Of a stretch of 64,000 nt of DNA, positions 17,564-26,445 are shown one piece after another. The position numbers and the translations under genes are program-made. The DNA comes from Micromonospora rubida (lineage in GTDB: Bacteria; Actinomycetota; Actinomycetes; Mycobacteriales; Micromonosporaceae), in the NCBI RefSeq assembly GCF_009908295.1, contig NZ_JAAALO010000008.1, forward strand, positions 1 to 64,000, written 5' to 3'. The notes beneath the pieces were generated by a model that saw only the letters and a list, made by a program, of their open reading frames with translations, searched no databases and was not told the origin of the DNA. Each line of letters begins with the position of its first letter. Position 1 is the stretch's first letter.

Positions 17564-19666
17564 TCAGTTCCGGCGCAGCCAGAGCGCGCCCAGCGGGGGC
17601 ACCCGCAGCGCCACCGACGCCGGCAGCCCGTGCCACGGCACGTCCTGCGCGTGCACCTCGCCCAGGTTGCCTACCCCGGACCCGCCGTAGTGGTGGGCGT
17701 CGGTGTTGAGCACCTCCGTCCACGTGCCGGAGGCGGGCAGGCCGATCCGGTAGTCCTCCAGCGGCAGGGCGGAGAAGTTCGCCACGCAGACCAGGGTCGC
17801 GCCGTCGGGGGCGATCCGGACGAACGACACCGTGTTGTGGGTGACGTCGTCCCCGGCGATCCAGCGGAACCCGGCCGGCTCGGTGTCCTGCGCCCACAGC
17901 GCGGGCGTCTCCCGGTAGACGCGGTTCAGGTCGCCGACGAGGCGCTGCACGCCGGCCCGGGCCGGGTCGTGCAGCAGGTACCAGTCGAGGCCGCGCTCCT
18001 CGCTCCACTCCCGGTCATCGGCCAGCTCGCAGCCCATGAACAGGAGCTGCTTGCCCGGGTGCGCCCACATGTACGCCAGCAGCGTCCGGACGTTGGCCAG
18101 CCGCTGCCAGGCGTCACCGGGCATCTTGGCTGCGAGGGAGCCCTTGCCGTGCACCACCTCGTCGTGGCTGATCGGCAGCACGTAGTTCTCGCTCCACGCG
18201 TACGCCAGGGAGAAGGTGAGCTGGTGGTGGTGGTGCTGTCGGTAGACCGGGTCCTTCGAGGTGTAGAGCAGGGTGTCGTGCATCCAGCCCATGTTCCACT
18301 TGAACCCGAAGCCCAGCCCGCCGTCGGCGGTCGGCCGGGTCACCCCCGGCCAGGCGGTGGACTCCTCGGCGATCATCACGACGCCGGCGTGGTGCTTGTA
18401 GACGGTGGCGTTGACCTCCTGCATGAGGGCGATCGCGTCCAGGTTCTCCCGGCCGCCGTGCTCGTTGGGCAGCCACTGCCCCTCAGGACGGGAGTAGTCG
18501 AGGTAGAGCATCGAGGCGACGGCGTCGACCCGCAGCCCGTCGACGTGGAACTCGTCGCACCAGTACAGCGCGTTGGCGACCAGGAAGTTGCGCACCTCGC
18601 GGCGGCCGAAGTCGAAGACGTACGTGCCCCAGTCGGGGTGCTCGCCCCGGCGCGGGTCGGGGTGCTCGTACAGCGGGGTGCCGTCGAAGCGGCCCAGGGC
18701 CCACTCGTCCTTGGGGAAGTGCGCCGGCACCCAGTCCAGGAGCACCCCGATCCCGGCGTGGTGCAGGGTGTCGACGAGGTGCCGGAAGTCGTCCGGGTCG
18801 CCGAACCGGGACGTCGGCGCGTAGTAGCCGGTGACCTGATAGCCCCAGGAGCCGCCGAACGGGTGCTCCATCACCGGCATGAACTCCACGTGGGTGAAGC
18901 CCAGCTCGGTGACGTACGCGGTGAGCTGCTCGGCCAGCTCCCGGTAGCCGAGGCCGGGCCGCCACGAGCCGAGGTGCACCTCGTACACGCTCATCGGCTC
19001 CTGGTGCGGCTGCCGCCGCGCGCGTCGCGCCAGCCAGTCGGCGTCGGTCCACTCGTACGTGGAGCGGTGCACCACCGACGCGGTGGCCGGCGGAACCTCC
19101 GCGTACGCGGCCAGGGGGTCGGCCTTGTCCCGCCAGTGCCCGTCGGCGCCGAGCACCCGGTACTTGTACCGGGCCCCCTCGGGCGCGTCGGGAACGAAGA
19201 TCTCCCACACCCCGCTGGAGCCGAGCGAGCGCATCGGCCAGCCGTCGTCCGGGCCCCAGCCGGTGAAGTCGCCGATCACCCGCACGCCGCGCGCGTTGGG
19301 CGCCCACACGGCGAACGCCACGCCCCCGTCGCGGACCCGGGCGCCGAGCGCCTCCCACAGCCGCTCGTGCCGGCCCTCGCCGATCAGGTGCAGGTCCAGC
19401 TCGCCGAGGGTGGGCGGGTGACGGTACGGGTCGTCGCGCACCGCGCCGTCGACCTCGACCCGGTAGTCGAGCACCTCACCGGGCAGGACGGCCTCGAAGA
19501 CACCGGCGTCGTGCACCCGGGTCGCCGGGTGCCGCTCGTCGCCGACGAGCACGGTCACCGCCTGAGCGCCCCGGCGCAGGGTGCGGATGGTGGTGTGCGC
19601 GTCGGCGGGGTGCGCGCCGAGCACGGCGTGCGGGTCGTGCGCCGCGCCGGCGATCAGCTCGTCCAT
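17564..19666 (-). CDS. glgB: 1,4-alpha-glucan branching enzyme (GH13)
   Basis: 700 aa. It transfers alpha-1,4-glucan segments to O6 of glucose to make the branches of glycogen or GlgE-type glucan. The N-terminus [18 protein letters not shown] is the family's CBM48-linked start, a second CBM48 unit follows, then the GH13 barrel. Catalytic motifs are [17 protein letters not shown] (nucleophile Asp), [14 protein letters not shown] (acid/base Glu) and [15 protein letters not shown]. The C-terminal beta domain ends [19 protein letters not shown] 19666 overlaps the end of glgE by 13 bases, so the two are co-translated. The same glgE-glgB pairing occurs in mycobacteria. The 3' end is the one copied at 4107-4184. 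Confidence 0.97.
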   Translation of the reverse strand: MDELIAGAAHDPHAVLGAHPADAHTTIRTLRRGAQAVTVLVGDERHPATRVHDAGVFEAVLPGEVLDYRVEVDGAVRDDPYRHPPTLGELDLHLIGEGRHERLWEALGARVRDGGVAFAVWAPNARGVRVIGDFTGWGPDDGWPMRSLGSSGVWEIFVPDAPEGARYKYRVLGADGHWRDKADPLAAYAEVPPATASVVHRSTYEWTDADWLARRARRQPHQEPMSVYEVHLGSWRPGLGYRELAEQLTAYVTELGFTHVEFMPVMEHPFGGSWGYQVTGYYAPTSRFGDPDDFRHLVDTLHHAGIGVLLDWVPAHFPKDEWALGRFDGTPLYEHPDPRRGEHPDWGTYVFDFGRREVRNFLVANALYWCDEFHVDGLRVDAVASMLYLDYSRPEGQWLPNEHGGRENLDAIALMQEVNATVYKHHAGVVMIAEESTAWPGVTRPTADGGLGFGFKWNMGWMHDTLLYTSKDPVYRQHHHHQLTFSLAYAWSENYVLPISHDEVVHGKGSLAAKMPGDAWQRLANVRTLLAYMWAHPGKQLLFMGCELADDREWSEERGLDWYLLHDPARAGVQRLVGDLNRVYRETPALWAQDTEPAGFRWIAGDDVTHNTVSFVRIAPDGATLVCVANFSALPLEDYRIGLPASGTWTEVLNTDAHHYGGSGVGNLGEVHAQDVPWHGLPASVALRVPPLGALWLRRN

Positions 19667-21747
19667 CGTGCGTCGTCCTTGTCAGCCGCAGCGGTGGGGG
19701 CGGTGCCCCCGGAGAGTTCGGAGGGCACGTCCTGCACGGTCAGGTCGGGCGCGGCGGGCGCGGCCGGCTCCACCGGGGGCGGGACCGGCCGGCGCACCGT
19801 GAACACGTGCGCGGGTTGCAGGTACGGGTCGAGCCGTACCGCGTTGTGCTGCCCCCAGTCGTAGCCGGCGCCGGTCAGCTCGTCGTGCACGGTGAACCGC
19901 TCGTGCCAGTCGAGCCCCAGCGCCGGCATGTCGAGGGTGACGTTGCCCCACTGGACGGCCTGCGAGTCGAACGAGCAGACCACGATCACCGCGTTGCCGG
20001 TGTCCGGGTCGTGCTTGGACCAGCAGAGCAGCGCCGGGTTGTCGATGTCGTGGAAGACCAGGTTGCGCAGCCGGTGCAGGGCCGGGTTGTCGCGCCGGAC
20101 CCGGTTGAGGGTGGCGACGAACGGGGCCAGCGAGCGCCCCTGCGCCTGCGCGGCGGCCCAGTCTCGGGGGCGCAGCTCGAACTTCTCGTTGTCGAGGTAC
20201 TCCTCCGCGCCGGGGCGGGCGGTGTGCTCGAACAGCTCGTAGCCTGCGTACATGCCCCAGGAGGGGGAGAGCAGGCTGGCCAGCACCGCCCGGATCTTGA
20301 ACATCGGCGGGCCGCCGTGCTGCAACGTCTCGTGCAGGATGTCCGGCGTGTTCGGCCAGAAGTTCGGCCGCATGTGGTCGGCCGACGCGACCAGCTCCTC
20401 GCAGTACTCCCGCATCTCGGCCGGCGTCGTGCGCCAGGTGAAATAGGTGTACGACTGGGTGAAGCCGATCTTGCCGAGCCCGTGCATGATCGCCGGCCGG
20501 GTGAACGCCTCGGCGAGGAACAGCACGTCCGGGTCGACCTGCTTGACCTCGGCGATCAGCCAGTGCCAGAAGTCCAACGGCTTGGTGTGCGGGTTGTCCA
20601 CCCGGAAGATCCGGATGCCCTCGCCGATCCAGTGCCGCACCACCCGCAGGATCTCCGCCCGGATGCCCTCCGGGTCGTTGTCGAAGTTGACCGGGTAGAT
20701 GTCCTGGTACTTCTTCGGCGGGTTCTCCGCGTACGCGATGCTGCCGTCGGCCCGGGTGGTGAACCACTCCGGGTGCTCGGTCACCCACGGGTGGTCGGGG
20801 GCGCACTGCAACGCCAGGTCCATCGCCACCTCCAGGCCCTGCTCGGCGGCGGCGGCGACGAAGTCGCGGAAGTCCGCCGGCGTACCCAGATCGGGGTGGA
20901 TGGCGTCGTGGCCGCCCTCGGCCGCGCCGATCGCCCACGGCGAGCCCACGTCGTCCGGCCCGGCGGTGAGCGTGTTGTTGCGGCCCTTGCGGTTGACCCG
21001 GCCGATCGGGTGGATCGGCGGCAGGTAGAGCACGTCGAAGCCCATCGCCGCCACCCCGGGCAGCCGGTCGACGGCGGTGCGGAAGGTGCCGGAGCGGGCC
21101 GGGGCGTCGACGGTGGCCGGGACCGCGCCCTCGGAGCGGGGGAAGAACTCGTACCAGGCGGAGAAGAGCGCCCGGGGGCGGTCCACCCAGAGCCGGTGCT
21201 CCTCGCCGGTGGTGACCAGCTCCCGCACCGGGTGCGCCCAGAGCAGGTCGGCCAGGTCGAGGGCCGGTGCCACCCGGGCGGGCAGCTCCAGCCGCTCGTC
21301 GCCCAGCGCCGTCACCGCCGCCTCGACCCGCTCGCGGTGGGCGGCGGGGACCAGCTCGTGGGCCGCCTCCAGCACGCGTACGCCCTCGGCCAGGTCGTTG
21401 GCCAGCTCGGCCGGGCCCTGGCCGGCGGCGACCTTCTTGGTCACCGCGTTCTGCCAGGTCAGGTACGGGTCCTGGAACGCCTCGACGGCGAACGTCCACG
21501 CGCCGACGGCGTCGGGGCGGATGGTGGCGTGCCAGCGGTCCTGGCCGGGCTCGCCGGGGCGCATCCGGGTGAACGGCCGGGCCTTGCCGTCGGGGCCGAG
21601 CCAGGCCACGTTGCAGCCCAGCGCGTCGTGCCCCTCCCGGTAGGCGCGCGCCGACACGGGCACCGCCTCGCCGACCACCGCCTTGGCCGGGTAGCGACCG
21701 CAGGAGACGACGGGGGAGACGTCTTCGATCGGGAACCGTCCAGTCAC
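19654..21747 (-). CDS. glgE: Alpha-1,4-glucan:maltose-1-phosphate maltosyltransferase
   Basis: 697 aa, GH13 subfamily 3. It extends alpha-1,4-glucan using maltose-1-phosphate. Visible landmarks are [22 protein letters not shown] at the N-terminus, [28 protein letters not shown] with nucleophile D384, and FLAEAFTRP with acid/base E413. The phosphate-pocket region includes [10 protein letters not shown]. The start is GTG 21747, with a TAGGTT box six bases upstream and no Shine-Dalgarno, so it is probably leaderless. The Pro/Ala-rich tail of about 40 residues overlaps the glgB start. The maltose-1-P donor is probably made by the GlgA/GlgM-type enzyme at 25163-26383, since no treS/mak is in the window. 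Confidence 0.96.
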   Translation of the reverse strand: MTGRFPIEDVSPVVSCGRYPAKAVVGEAVPVSARAYREGHDALGCNVAWLGPDGKARPFTRMRPGEPGQDRWHATIRPDAVGAWTFAVEAFQDPYLTWQNAVTKKVAAGQGPAELANDLAEGVRVLEAAHELVPAAHRERVEAAVTALGDERLELPARVAPALDLADLLWAHPVRELVTTGEEHRLWVDRPRALFSAWYEFFPRSEGAVPATVDAPARSGTFRTAVDRLPGVAAMGFDVLYLPPIHPIGRVNRKGRNNTLTAGPDDVGSPWAIGAAEGGHDAIHPDLGTPADFRDFVAAAAEQGLEVAMDLALQCAPDHPWVTEHPEWFTTRADGSIAYAENPPKKYQDIYPVNFDNDPEGIRAEILRVVRHWIGEGIRIFRVDNPHTKPLDFWHWLIAEVKQVDPDVLFLAEAFTRPAIMHGLGKIGFTQSYTYFTWRTTPAEMREYCEELVASADHMRPNFWPNTPDILHETLQHGGPPMFKIRAVLASLLSPSWGMYAGYELFEHTARPGAEEYLDNEKFELRPRDWAAAQAQGRSLAPFVATLNRVRRDNPALHRLRNLVFHDIDNPALLCWSKHDPDTGNAVIVVCSFDSQAVQWGNVTLDMPALGLDWHERFTVHDELTGAGYDWGQHNAVRLDPYLQPAHVFTVRRPVPPPVEPAAPAAPDLTVQDVPSELSGGTAPTAAADKDDARWTS

Positions 21748-21753
21748 CCCGCC

Positions 21754-21759
21754 AACCTA
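21754..21759 (-). promoter_or_regulatory. glgE -10 box, leaderless type
   Basis: TAGGTT followed by six bases and then the GTG start codon. This is the spacing seen in actinobacterial leaderless genes. No ribosome-binding site lies between. Confidence 0.5.
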
Positions 21760-21829
21760 CTGCCCGAGATCCTTTCGCGCTCGGTTGCGCGCCCCTTCGG
21801 CTCCGCCGCCCGCCGAACGGGGAGCCGGG

Positions 21830-22675
21830 TCAGTGCCGGGCCCGCCACGCCTTCGCGCGCCGCAGGTAGCGGATGATCCCGGCGGGGCCGGTGGAGGCGG
21901 GCCAGTCGTCGGTGCGGAAGTAGGCGTCGGAGCCGCCGTCCAGGAAGATCACCGAGCCGCAGAGGAAGTCGGCGGCCGGCGACAGCATGAACGTCACCCA
22001 CTCGCCGACGTCCGCCGGCTTGCCGCGTCCGCCGATCGGCACGGCCAACTGCTCGACCGACTCTTTCTCGCCCCGGGCGATCTGCTCGTCGAGCAGCGGG
22101 GTGGCGATGATGCCGGGGGCGAGGACGTTGACTCGAATGCCGGCGCCGGCCCACTGCGGCGAGATCGCGCTGCGCCGCGCCCACCGCGTCACCGCCATCT
22201 TCGAGCTGGCGTACGCGAAGGGCGCCGAGCGCTTGCCGAAGCGCCGCAGTACGCGCATGGCCTTGTCGGGGTTCCGAGCGAGCAGGGCCCGCACGACGCT
22301 CTCCGGCACCATCGGGGTGAGCGTGGTGGAGTTCGAGCCGAACACCACGACCTTGCTGTTGCCGGCGGTGGCCAGCGCGGGCCGCCACGCCTCGAGCAGT
22401 TCCACGACGCCGAAGAAGTTGACCTGCTGCACGAGCCGGTCCCGCCCCGGGATGCCGCCGAGCCCGGCCGCGCAGACCGCGCCGTCGAGCCGGCCGCCGA
22501 CGCGCTCCAGCACCTCGGCTGCCGCCGCCGCGCGCCCCGTCGGCGTGGACAGGTCGGCGATGACCTCGACGTCCCGCAGGTCCACCCCGACGACGGTGTG
22601 CCCGTCGCGACGCAGCCGCTCGGCTGTCGCCCTGCCCATGCCCGAGGCCGCTCCGGTCACCGCATACGTACCCAT
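21830..22675 (-). CDS. Short-chain dehydrogenase/reductase (3-alpha-HSD/carbonyl reductase-like)
   Basis: 281 aa. Rossmann motif TGAASGMG at the N-terminus, NAG-equivalent segment VCAAGLGGIPG, and catalytic YASSK with the upstream Ser segment SNSTTLTP. The loop between Ser and Tyr is longer than in classical SDRs, as in the 3-alpha-hydroxysteroid dehydrogenase/coniferyl-alcohol dehydrogenase group. It ends with IFLDGGSDAYFR. NAD(P)-dependent oxidation or reduction of an alcohol/carbonyl is expected; the substrate is not predictable. ATG 22675 was chosen for the GGAAGGAA about six bases upstream. It precedes glgE by 82 bases on the same strand but has no obvious link to glycogen. Confidence 0.85.
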   Translation of the reverse strand: MGTYAVTGAASGMGRATAERLRRDGHTVVGVDLRDVEVIADLSTPTGRAAAAAEVLERVGGRLDGAVCAAGLGGIPGRDRLVQQVNFFGVVELLEAWRPALATAGNSKVVVFGSNSTTLTPMVPESVVRALLARNPDKAMRVLRRFGKRSAPFAYASSKMAVTRWARRSAISPQWAGAGIRVNVLAPGIIATPLLDEQIARGEKESVEQLAVPIGGRGKPADVGEWVTFMLSPAADFLCGSVIFLDGGSDAYFRTDDWPASTGPAGIIRYLRRAKAWRARH

Positions 22676-22890
22676 GTCGGTTCCTTCCCGTTCTCCGGCA
22701 GCCGGTCGGACCCGGCCCGCCCCCCTTGCCGGATGCTGACACGCCGTGGTCGCCTCGGCCCGACAATCGCACCAAATCGTCGCTGGCTGGTTCGCGGTCG
22801 GGGCGGGACCAGCCCACTCTGTCCCACCGTCGGTCCCGCCCAAACTCGTCCATGCACCGGGAATTCCGTACCACTAACTGGGATGGCCGG

Positions 22891-22940
22891 AGATCTTGGA
22901 AGAAAGTGGCCCCTGGAGGGGCCGATTCCTTCCAAGATCT
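22891..22940. terminator. Long hairpin (family II, copy 2)
   Basis: Arms 22891-22914 and 22917-22940 pair over 24 positions with three mismatches. The stem starts AGATCTTGG and resembles the hairpin at 1004-1049; the flanks share GATGGCCGG/GACGGCCGG on the left and TCTCGTG/TCCCGTG on the right. It sits upstream of the SDR, in the 760-bp gap 22676-23435 with the family I copy C, and no gene is seen there. Confidence 0.55.
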
Positions 22941-23022
22941 CTCGTGCGATCAGGCGTGGCGTCGAAGGTGGCGGTCCTGGGCGGTGGTGGGTGGGATGAG
23001 GGCCGGGGTCTCGGTCTCGGTG

Positions 23023-23265
23023 TCGGCGAACCTCAGCTGTGCCACGTCTACCCGCGAATGCCCTGGGAGTCGTCGCTTCGCCGCCATGCCGTCCCGCGCT
23101 GGGTAGTCGGATGGTGACCTGGCGAGCCGGAGCGGGTCACCGACCGGACGCGCCCGAATGCTGTCTGCCTGGTGAGGGCATGCCCTCCGGCCCCTACGGA
23201 GCTGCCCCGTCTGCGCTCCCGCTCGGTCGGTAGCACGAACGGGGCAGCTCCGTAGGGGCCGAAAG
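23023..23265. repeat. Intergenic repeat with family I hairpin copy C
   Basis: Starts near AACCTCAGCTGTGCCAC and shares GCGAATGCCC-GGGAGTCG and GCCATGCC-TCCCGC with 17252-17460. The hairpin arms 23189-23210 and 23239-23260 are perfect 22-base complements around a 28-nt loop containing GCTCCC and CGGTAGCAC. No open reading frame of the segment is conserved between copies. Confidence 0.7.
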
Positions 23266-23435
23266 AGGGGTAGGTCGACCCGGCGGAGGTCGACCCGACA
23301 CGGGTTGATGATGTCGGTAGGCGGGCGCATTTCCCCCGGGGCCTGCGACGGCCGAGTGGTGGCCAGTTCGGCGACCGACTTTGGCCCGGCGGGCGGCGGA
23401 GCAGCCCAGCAGTCAGCAGTCAACCCGGATCGGCT

Positions 23436-23663
23436 CTATGCGGGCGGGTTCGGGGCCACGAACGACCCCCTGCCCTGGTGCACCTCGATCCAGCCCCGCT
23501 CGTCCAGGATCCGTAGGGCCAGCCTGATCGGCGTTGCGCTGGCCCTGTACTGCTCGGACAGCTCCGCGATGGACGGCAACTTTGCTCCGGGGCGCAGTGC
23601 CCCGGACTTTACCGATGCGATCACATCGGCGATGACCTGCTCGTACACGGGTTGTCTGGGCAT
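23436..23663 (-). CDS. Small GntR-family winged-helix regulator
   Basis: 75 aa, essentially only the GntR DNA-binding domain: VYEQVIADVIASVKSGAL, then PGAKLPSIAELSEQYRAS, ATPIRLALRILDERGWI and the wing HQGRGSFVA. There is no effector-binding domain, which is usual for the very short GntR proteins of actinobacteria that act as accessory repressors. ATG 23663 has GAGAGGCGG about ten bases upstream. A perfect inverted repeat lies 44 bases upstream of the start and is the likely operator. Confidence 0.85.
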   Translation of the reverse strand: MPRQPVYEQVIADVIASVKSGALRPGAKLPSIAELSEQYRASATPIRLALRILDERGWIEVHQGRGSFVAPNPPA

Positions 23664-23706
23664 GGCAACGGGCCGCCTCTCGTCAGCCCATTGAGCATGC
23701 CACCCG

Positions 23707-23731
23707 ACACAACATGCTGTGAATGTTGTGT
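23707..23731. promoter_or_regulatory. Operator-like inverted repeat upstream of the GntR gene
   Basis: ACACAACAT (23707-23715), a 7-nt spacer, ATGTTGTGT (23723-23731): a perfect 9-bp dyad in an AT-rich patch. It lies between the GntR gene and the remains of an XRE gene read the other way, so it could control both. Confidence 0.6.
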
Positions 23732-24373
23732 TGACTCTGCACTCACTGCACTCTAAGCAGCAGTTCGCCGACCGCCTCGGCAAGTCGGAGAGCTGGGTGG
23801 ACAAGGTCGAGCGCGGGGTGCGCCGGCTGGAACGGGTCTCCAACCTGCGGGAGATCGCCGACGCGCTCCGCATCGACCTGGAGATCCTGCTGGCGGAGCG
23901 CCCCGGGCAGCCGGACCCGGCCGCCGCCGGGCTGGAGGGGGTGCAGGCCGCCCTCGCCGCAGCCGGCCGGGGAAACGAGAGCGTCGCCCGCGAGTTGCTC
24001 GACCGGGCCGAGGGAGTTGCGGACGAGGGCTTCGGCCGGGCGGCGGTCGAGGCCGCCCGGGTGGTCGCCGAGGCGGCCCTCGGCGACGTCACGGCAGCGA
24101 CGGTACGGCACGAGCGGCTGACGGCCGGCGACGAGTGGCGGTGGCTGCCGCCCGAGCATCGGGCCGCGTACCTCGTCGACGCCGCCCGCGCGTACGCGCG
24201 GGCGGGCGGGCGACATGCTCCGGGCGGGCCGGGCGCTGCTGGACGCGGAGCGCACCGCCCACGGCGAGGTGCACGACCGGCCATCGGTACGGGACCTGGT
24301 CGCCGTCGTGGCCCGCTCCGCCGCCGCCCCGCCCGGCCTGGTCCGGCTCGCCGCCACCCTCCACGTCACCTGA
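23719..24373 (+). pseudogene. Decayed XRE-family regulator (5' truncated, frameshifted)
   Basis: The remaining N-terminal piece reads QQFADRLGKSESWVDKVERG and ALRIDLEILL, i.e. the second half of an XRE helix-turn-helix; the first helix and a proper start are missing. The helical C-terminal region is intact up to AAYLVDAARAYARAG. There a run of three GGGC-like tetranucleotides (about 24201-24213) shifts the frame. Read in the +1 frame from that point, DMLRAGRALLDAERTAHGEV continues to a natural end LAATLHVT and TGA at 24371-24373. A 4-base slippage insertion explains this. The gene is very probably non-functional. Confidence 0.75.
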
Positions 24374-24435
24374 CCTCGGCGTCACCGGGACACGGCCTTT
24401 TCCTGAAGTCAGCAGCCGGCTTGTGGGTTGCGACA

Positions 24436-24456
24436 CGTATCATGCGTATTACGTAT
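24436..24456 (+). promoter_or_regulatory. Repeated CGTAT boxes upstream of vapB
   Basis: CGTAT occurs at 24436, 24445 and 24452 in an AT-rich stretch just before the antitoxin gene, with TACGTA as a small palindrome. VapB proteins normally autoregulate by binding upstream repeats, so this is the likely operator/promoter. Confidence 0.45.
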
Positions 24457-24470
24457 CAGGGGGGCCCGCG

Positions 24471-24710
24471 ATGAAGTTGAACAGCAAGGGGCAGGTGACC
24501 ATCCCGGCCGAGCTGCGCGCCCGGCACAACCTGCACGAGGGCGACGAGGTCAACGTGATCGAGGAAGGTGGCGCACTGCGCATCGTGCGCGTCAGTGACG
24601 CCGAGACCCGTGGCCGGCGCTTGGTCCGGCACATGCGCGGACGAGGCAGCGCCCGAGAGGTGCAGAGCATGTCGACGGACGACCTGATGGACCTGCTTCG
24701 TGGCGAGTGA
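24471..24710 (+). CDS. vapB: AbrB/MazE-fold antitoxin (VapB type)
   Basis: 79 aa. The swapped-hairpin AbrB N-terminus is clear: KLNSKGQVTIPAELRARHNL, then EGDEVNVIEEGGALRIV. The C-terminal 30 residues (RGRRLVRHMRGRGSAREV, then MSTDDLMDLLRGE) would wrap around the toxin. It overlaps the following PIN-domain toxin by 11 bases, the usual antitoxin-first arrangement, and should repress its own operon. Confidence 0.85.
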   Translation: MKLNSKGQVTIPAELRARHNLHEGDEVNVIEEGGALRIVRVSDAETRGRRLVRHMRGRGSAREVQSMSTDDLMDLLRGE

Positions 24711-25155
24711 ACGGATCCGGGCCGTCGCCGGCCGGACGGCCGACACCGTCGCCACCCTGGTCGACACCAACGTCCTGCTGGACGTCTTCACCGAGGATCC
24801 GCGGTGGGCCGAATGGTCGGGCGAGGCACTAGCCGCCGCACGCGACACGGGCGTCCTGGTGATCAATCCCATCGTGTACGCCGAGGTGTCCGTACGGTTC
24901 GCCCGCGTGGAGGAACTCGACGACGCCCTGCCCGCCACGGACTTCCTCCGCGAGGACCTGCCGTACCCTGTGGGCTTTCTGGCGGGCAAGGCATACGCGC
25001 GGTACCGCAGGCAGGGCGGGACCAAGCGTTCGCCGATCGCCGACTTCTACATCGGCGCGCACGCTGCGGTCTGCCGCTACCGCCTGCTCACCCGCGACAG
25101 CAGCCGCTACCGTTCGTACTTCCCCACCGTGAACCTGATCGCGCCCGAGGGGTAG
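24700..25155 (+). CDS. vapC: PIN-domain ribonuclease toxin (VapC type)
   Basis: 151 aa from GTG 24700. The four acidic residues of the PIN active site are present: D22 (LVDTNVLLD), E62 (YAEVSV), D115 (PIADFYIGAHA) and D133 (LLTRDSSRY). VapC toxins are Mg-dependent RNases, often cutting tRNA or rRNA. The roughly 17 residues before the first beta strand are an unusual extension, so a later start cannot be excluded. The stop is eight bases from the end of the convergent glgA gene. Confidence 0.88.
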   Translation: MASERIRAVAGRTADTVATLVDTNVLLDVFTEDPRWAEWSGEALAAARDTGVLVINPIVYAEVSVRFARVEELDDALPATDFLREDLPYPVGFLAGKAYARYRRQGGTKRSPIADFYIGAHAAVCRYRLLTRDSSRYRSYFPTVNLIAPEG

Positions 25156-25162
25156 CCGCCGG

Positions 25163-26383
25163 TCAGCCGGTGGCGCCGACCGAGCGGTAGAGGTCGAGGG
25201 TGCGGGCGGCGATGGCGTCCCAGGAGAAGTGGGCGACGGCACGCCGCCGCCCGGCCCGGCCGAACTCGGCGGTGCGGGCCGGGTCGGCCAGCAGGGTGTT
25301 GATCGCCGCCGCCAGGTCGGCCACGAAACGGTCCGGGTCCAGCGGGGTGCCGGAGCCGTCGGCGGCCTGCTCGATCGGGACGAGCAGCCCGGTCTCGCCG
25401 TCGGCGACGACCTCGGGGATGCCGCCGGTGGCGGTGGCCACCACCGCCGTCTCGCAGGCCATCGCCTCCAGGTTGACGATGCCCATCGGCTCGTAGACCG
25501 AGGGGCAGGCGAAGACCGTGGCGTGGGTGAGCACCTGGATCACCTCGGGCTTGGGCAGCATCTCGGCCACCCAGACCACTCCGGACCGGTTCGCCCGCAG
25601 CTCGGCCACCAGGCCCTCCACCTCGGCGGCGATGTCGGGGGTGTCGGGGGCCCCGGCGAGCAGCACGAGCTGGGTGTCGGCGGGCAGCTCCCGGGCCGCC
25701 CGCAGCAGGTACGGCAGCCCTTTCTGCCGGGTGATCCTGCCCACGTACACCACGCTCGGGCGGGTCGGGTCGATGCCGAGCCGGTCCATCACGTCGGTGC
25801 CGGTGTCCGGGGCGTACTGGACGGTGTCGATGCCGTTGTGGAGCACCCGCACCCGGTCCGGGTCCACCGCCGGGTACGCCGCCAGCACGTCCGCGCGCAT
25901 CCCCGCGCTCACCGCGACGATGGCGTCGGCCGCCTCGTACGCCGTCCGCTCGCACCAGGAGGAGAGCGCGTAGCCGCCGCCGAGCTGCTCGGCCTTCCAC
26001 GGCCGCAGCGGCTCCAGGCTGTGCGCGGTGACCACGTGCGGGACGCCGTGCAGCAGCTTCGCGGTGTGCCCGGCCAGGTTGGCGTACCAGGTGTGGCTGT
26101 GCACCACGTCCGCCCCGGCGCAGCCGGCGGCCATCTCCAGGTCCACGGCCATGGTGCGCAGCGCGGCGTTCGCGCCGGCCAGGGCGGCCGGTTCGGCGTA
26201 CGCGGTGACGCCCGGCTCGGTGCGCGGCGCACCGAAGCAGTGCACCCGCACGTCGGCGAGCCCGCGCAGCTCCCGGGCGAGGTACTCGACGTGCACCCCG
26301 GCCCCGCCGTACACCTCCGGCGGGTACTCGCGGGTGAGCAGATCGACGCGGAGTGCTCCGGTGGCCGGGGTGGAGTCGGTCAT
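25163..26383 (-). CDS. glgA: GT4 ADP-glucose transferase, GlgA/GlgM type (maltose-1-phosphate synthase)
   Basis: 406 aa. A GT4 (not GT5) glycosyltransferase: LLTREYPPEVYGGAGVHVEYLAREL at the N-terminus, HSHTWYANLAG, VVTAHSLEPLRPW, then VGRITRQKGLPYLL and the donor-site ACPSVYEPMGIVNLEAMAC. In mycobacteria the homologue Rv1212c is annotated GlgA but was shown to be GlgM, making maltose-1-phosphate from ADP-glucose and glucose-1-phosphate. With glgE and glgB nearby the same role is likely here. It is divergent from glgC with 62 bases between the start codons. Confidence 0.9.
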   Translation of the reverse strand: MTDSTPATGALRVDLLTREYPPEVYGGAGVHVEYLARELRGLADVRVHCFGAPRTEPGVTAYAEPAALAGANAALRTMAVDLEMAAGCAGADVVHSHTWYANLAGHTAKLLHGVPHVVTAHSLEPLRPWKAEQLGGGYALSSWCERTAYEAADAIVAVSAGMRADVLAAYPAVDPDRVRVLHNGIDTVQYAPDTGTDVMDRLGIDPTRPSVVYVGRITRQKGLPYLLRAARELPADTQLVLLAGAPDTPDIAAEVEGLVAELRANRSGVVWVAEMLPKPEVIQVLTHATVFACPSVYEPMGIVNLEAMACETAVVATATGGIPEVVADGETGLLVPIEQAADGSGTPLDPDRFVADLAAAINTLLADPARTAEFGRAGRRRAVAHFSWDAIAARTLDLYRSVGATG

Positions 26384-26389
26384 GCCCGC

Positions 26390-26439
26390 ACCCTAGTGCA
26401 GCCGTCCGAGTGGTGAAGTGGCACGCGGGTGGTTAGCGT
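26390..26439. promoter_or_regulatory. Back-to-back leaderless promoters of glgA and glgC
   Basis: Towards glgA, TAGGGT (26390-26395, minus strand) is six bases before ATG 26383. Towards glgC, TAGCGT (26434-26439) is six bases before ATG 26446. Neither start has a Shine-Dalgarno. The arrangement suggests both mRNAs begin at or next to the start codon and share the short divergent region. Confidence 0.55.
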
Positions 26440-26445
26440 CTGGTC

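Noticed and set aside
3723-23260. Family I hairpins as a CRISPR array or insertion-sequence ends
   Set aside because: Copies are many kilobases apart, with no regular spacers, no transposase between them and unequal flanks.
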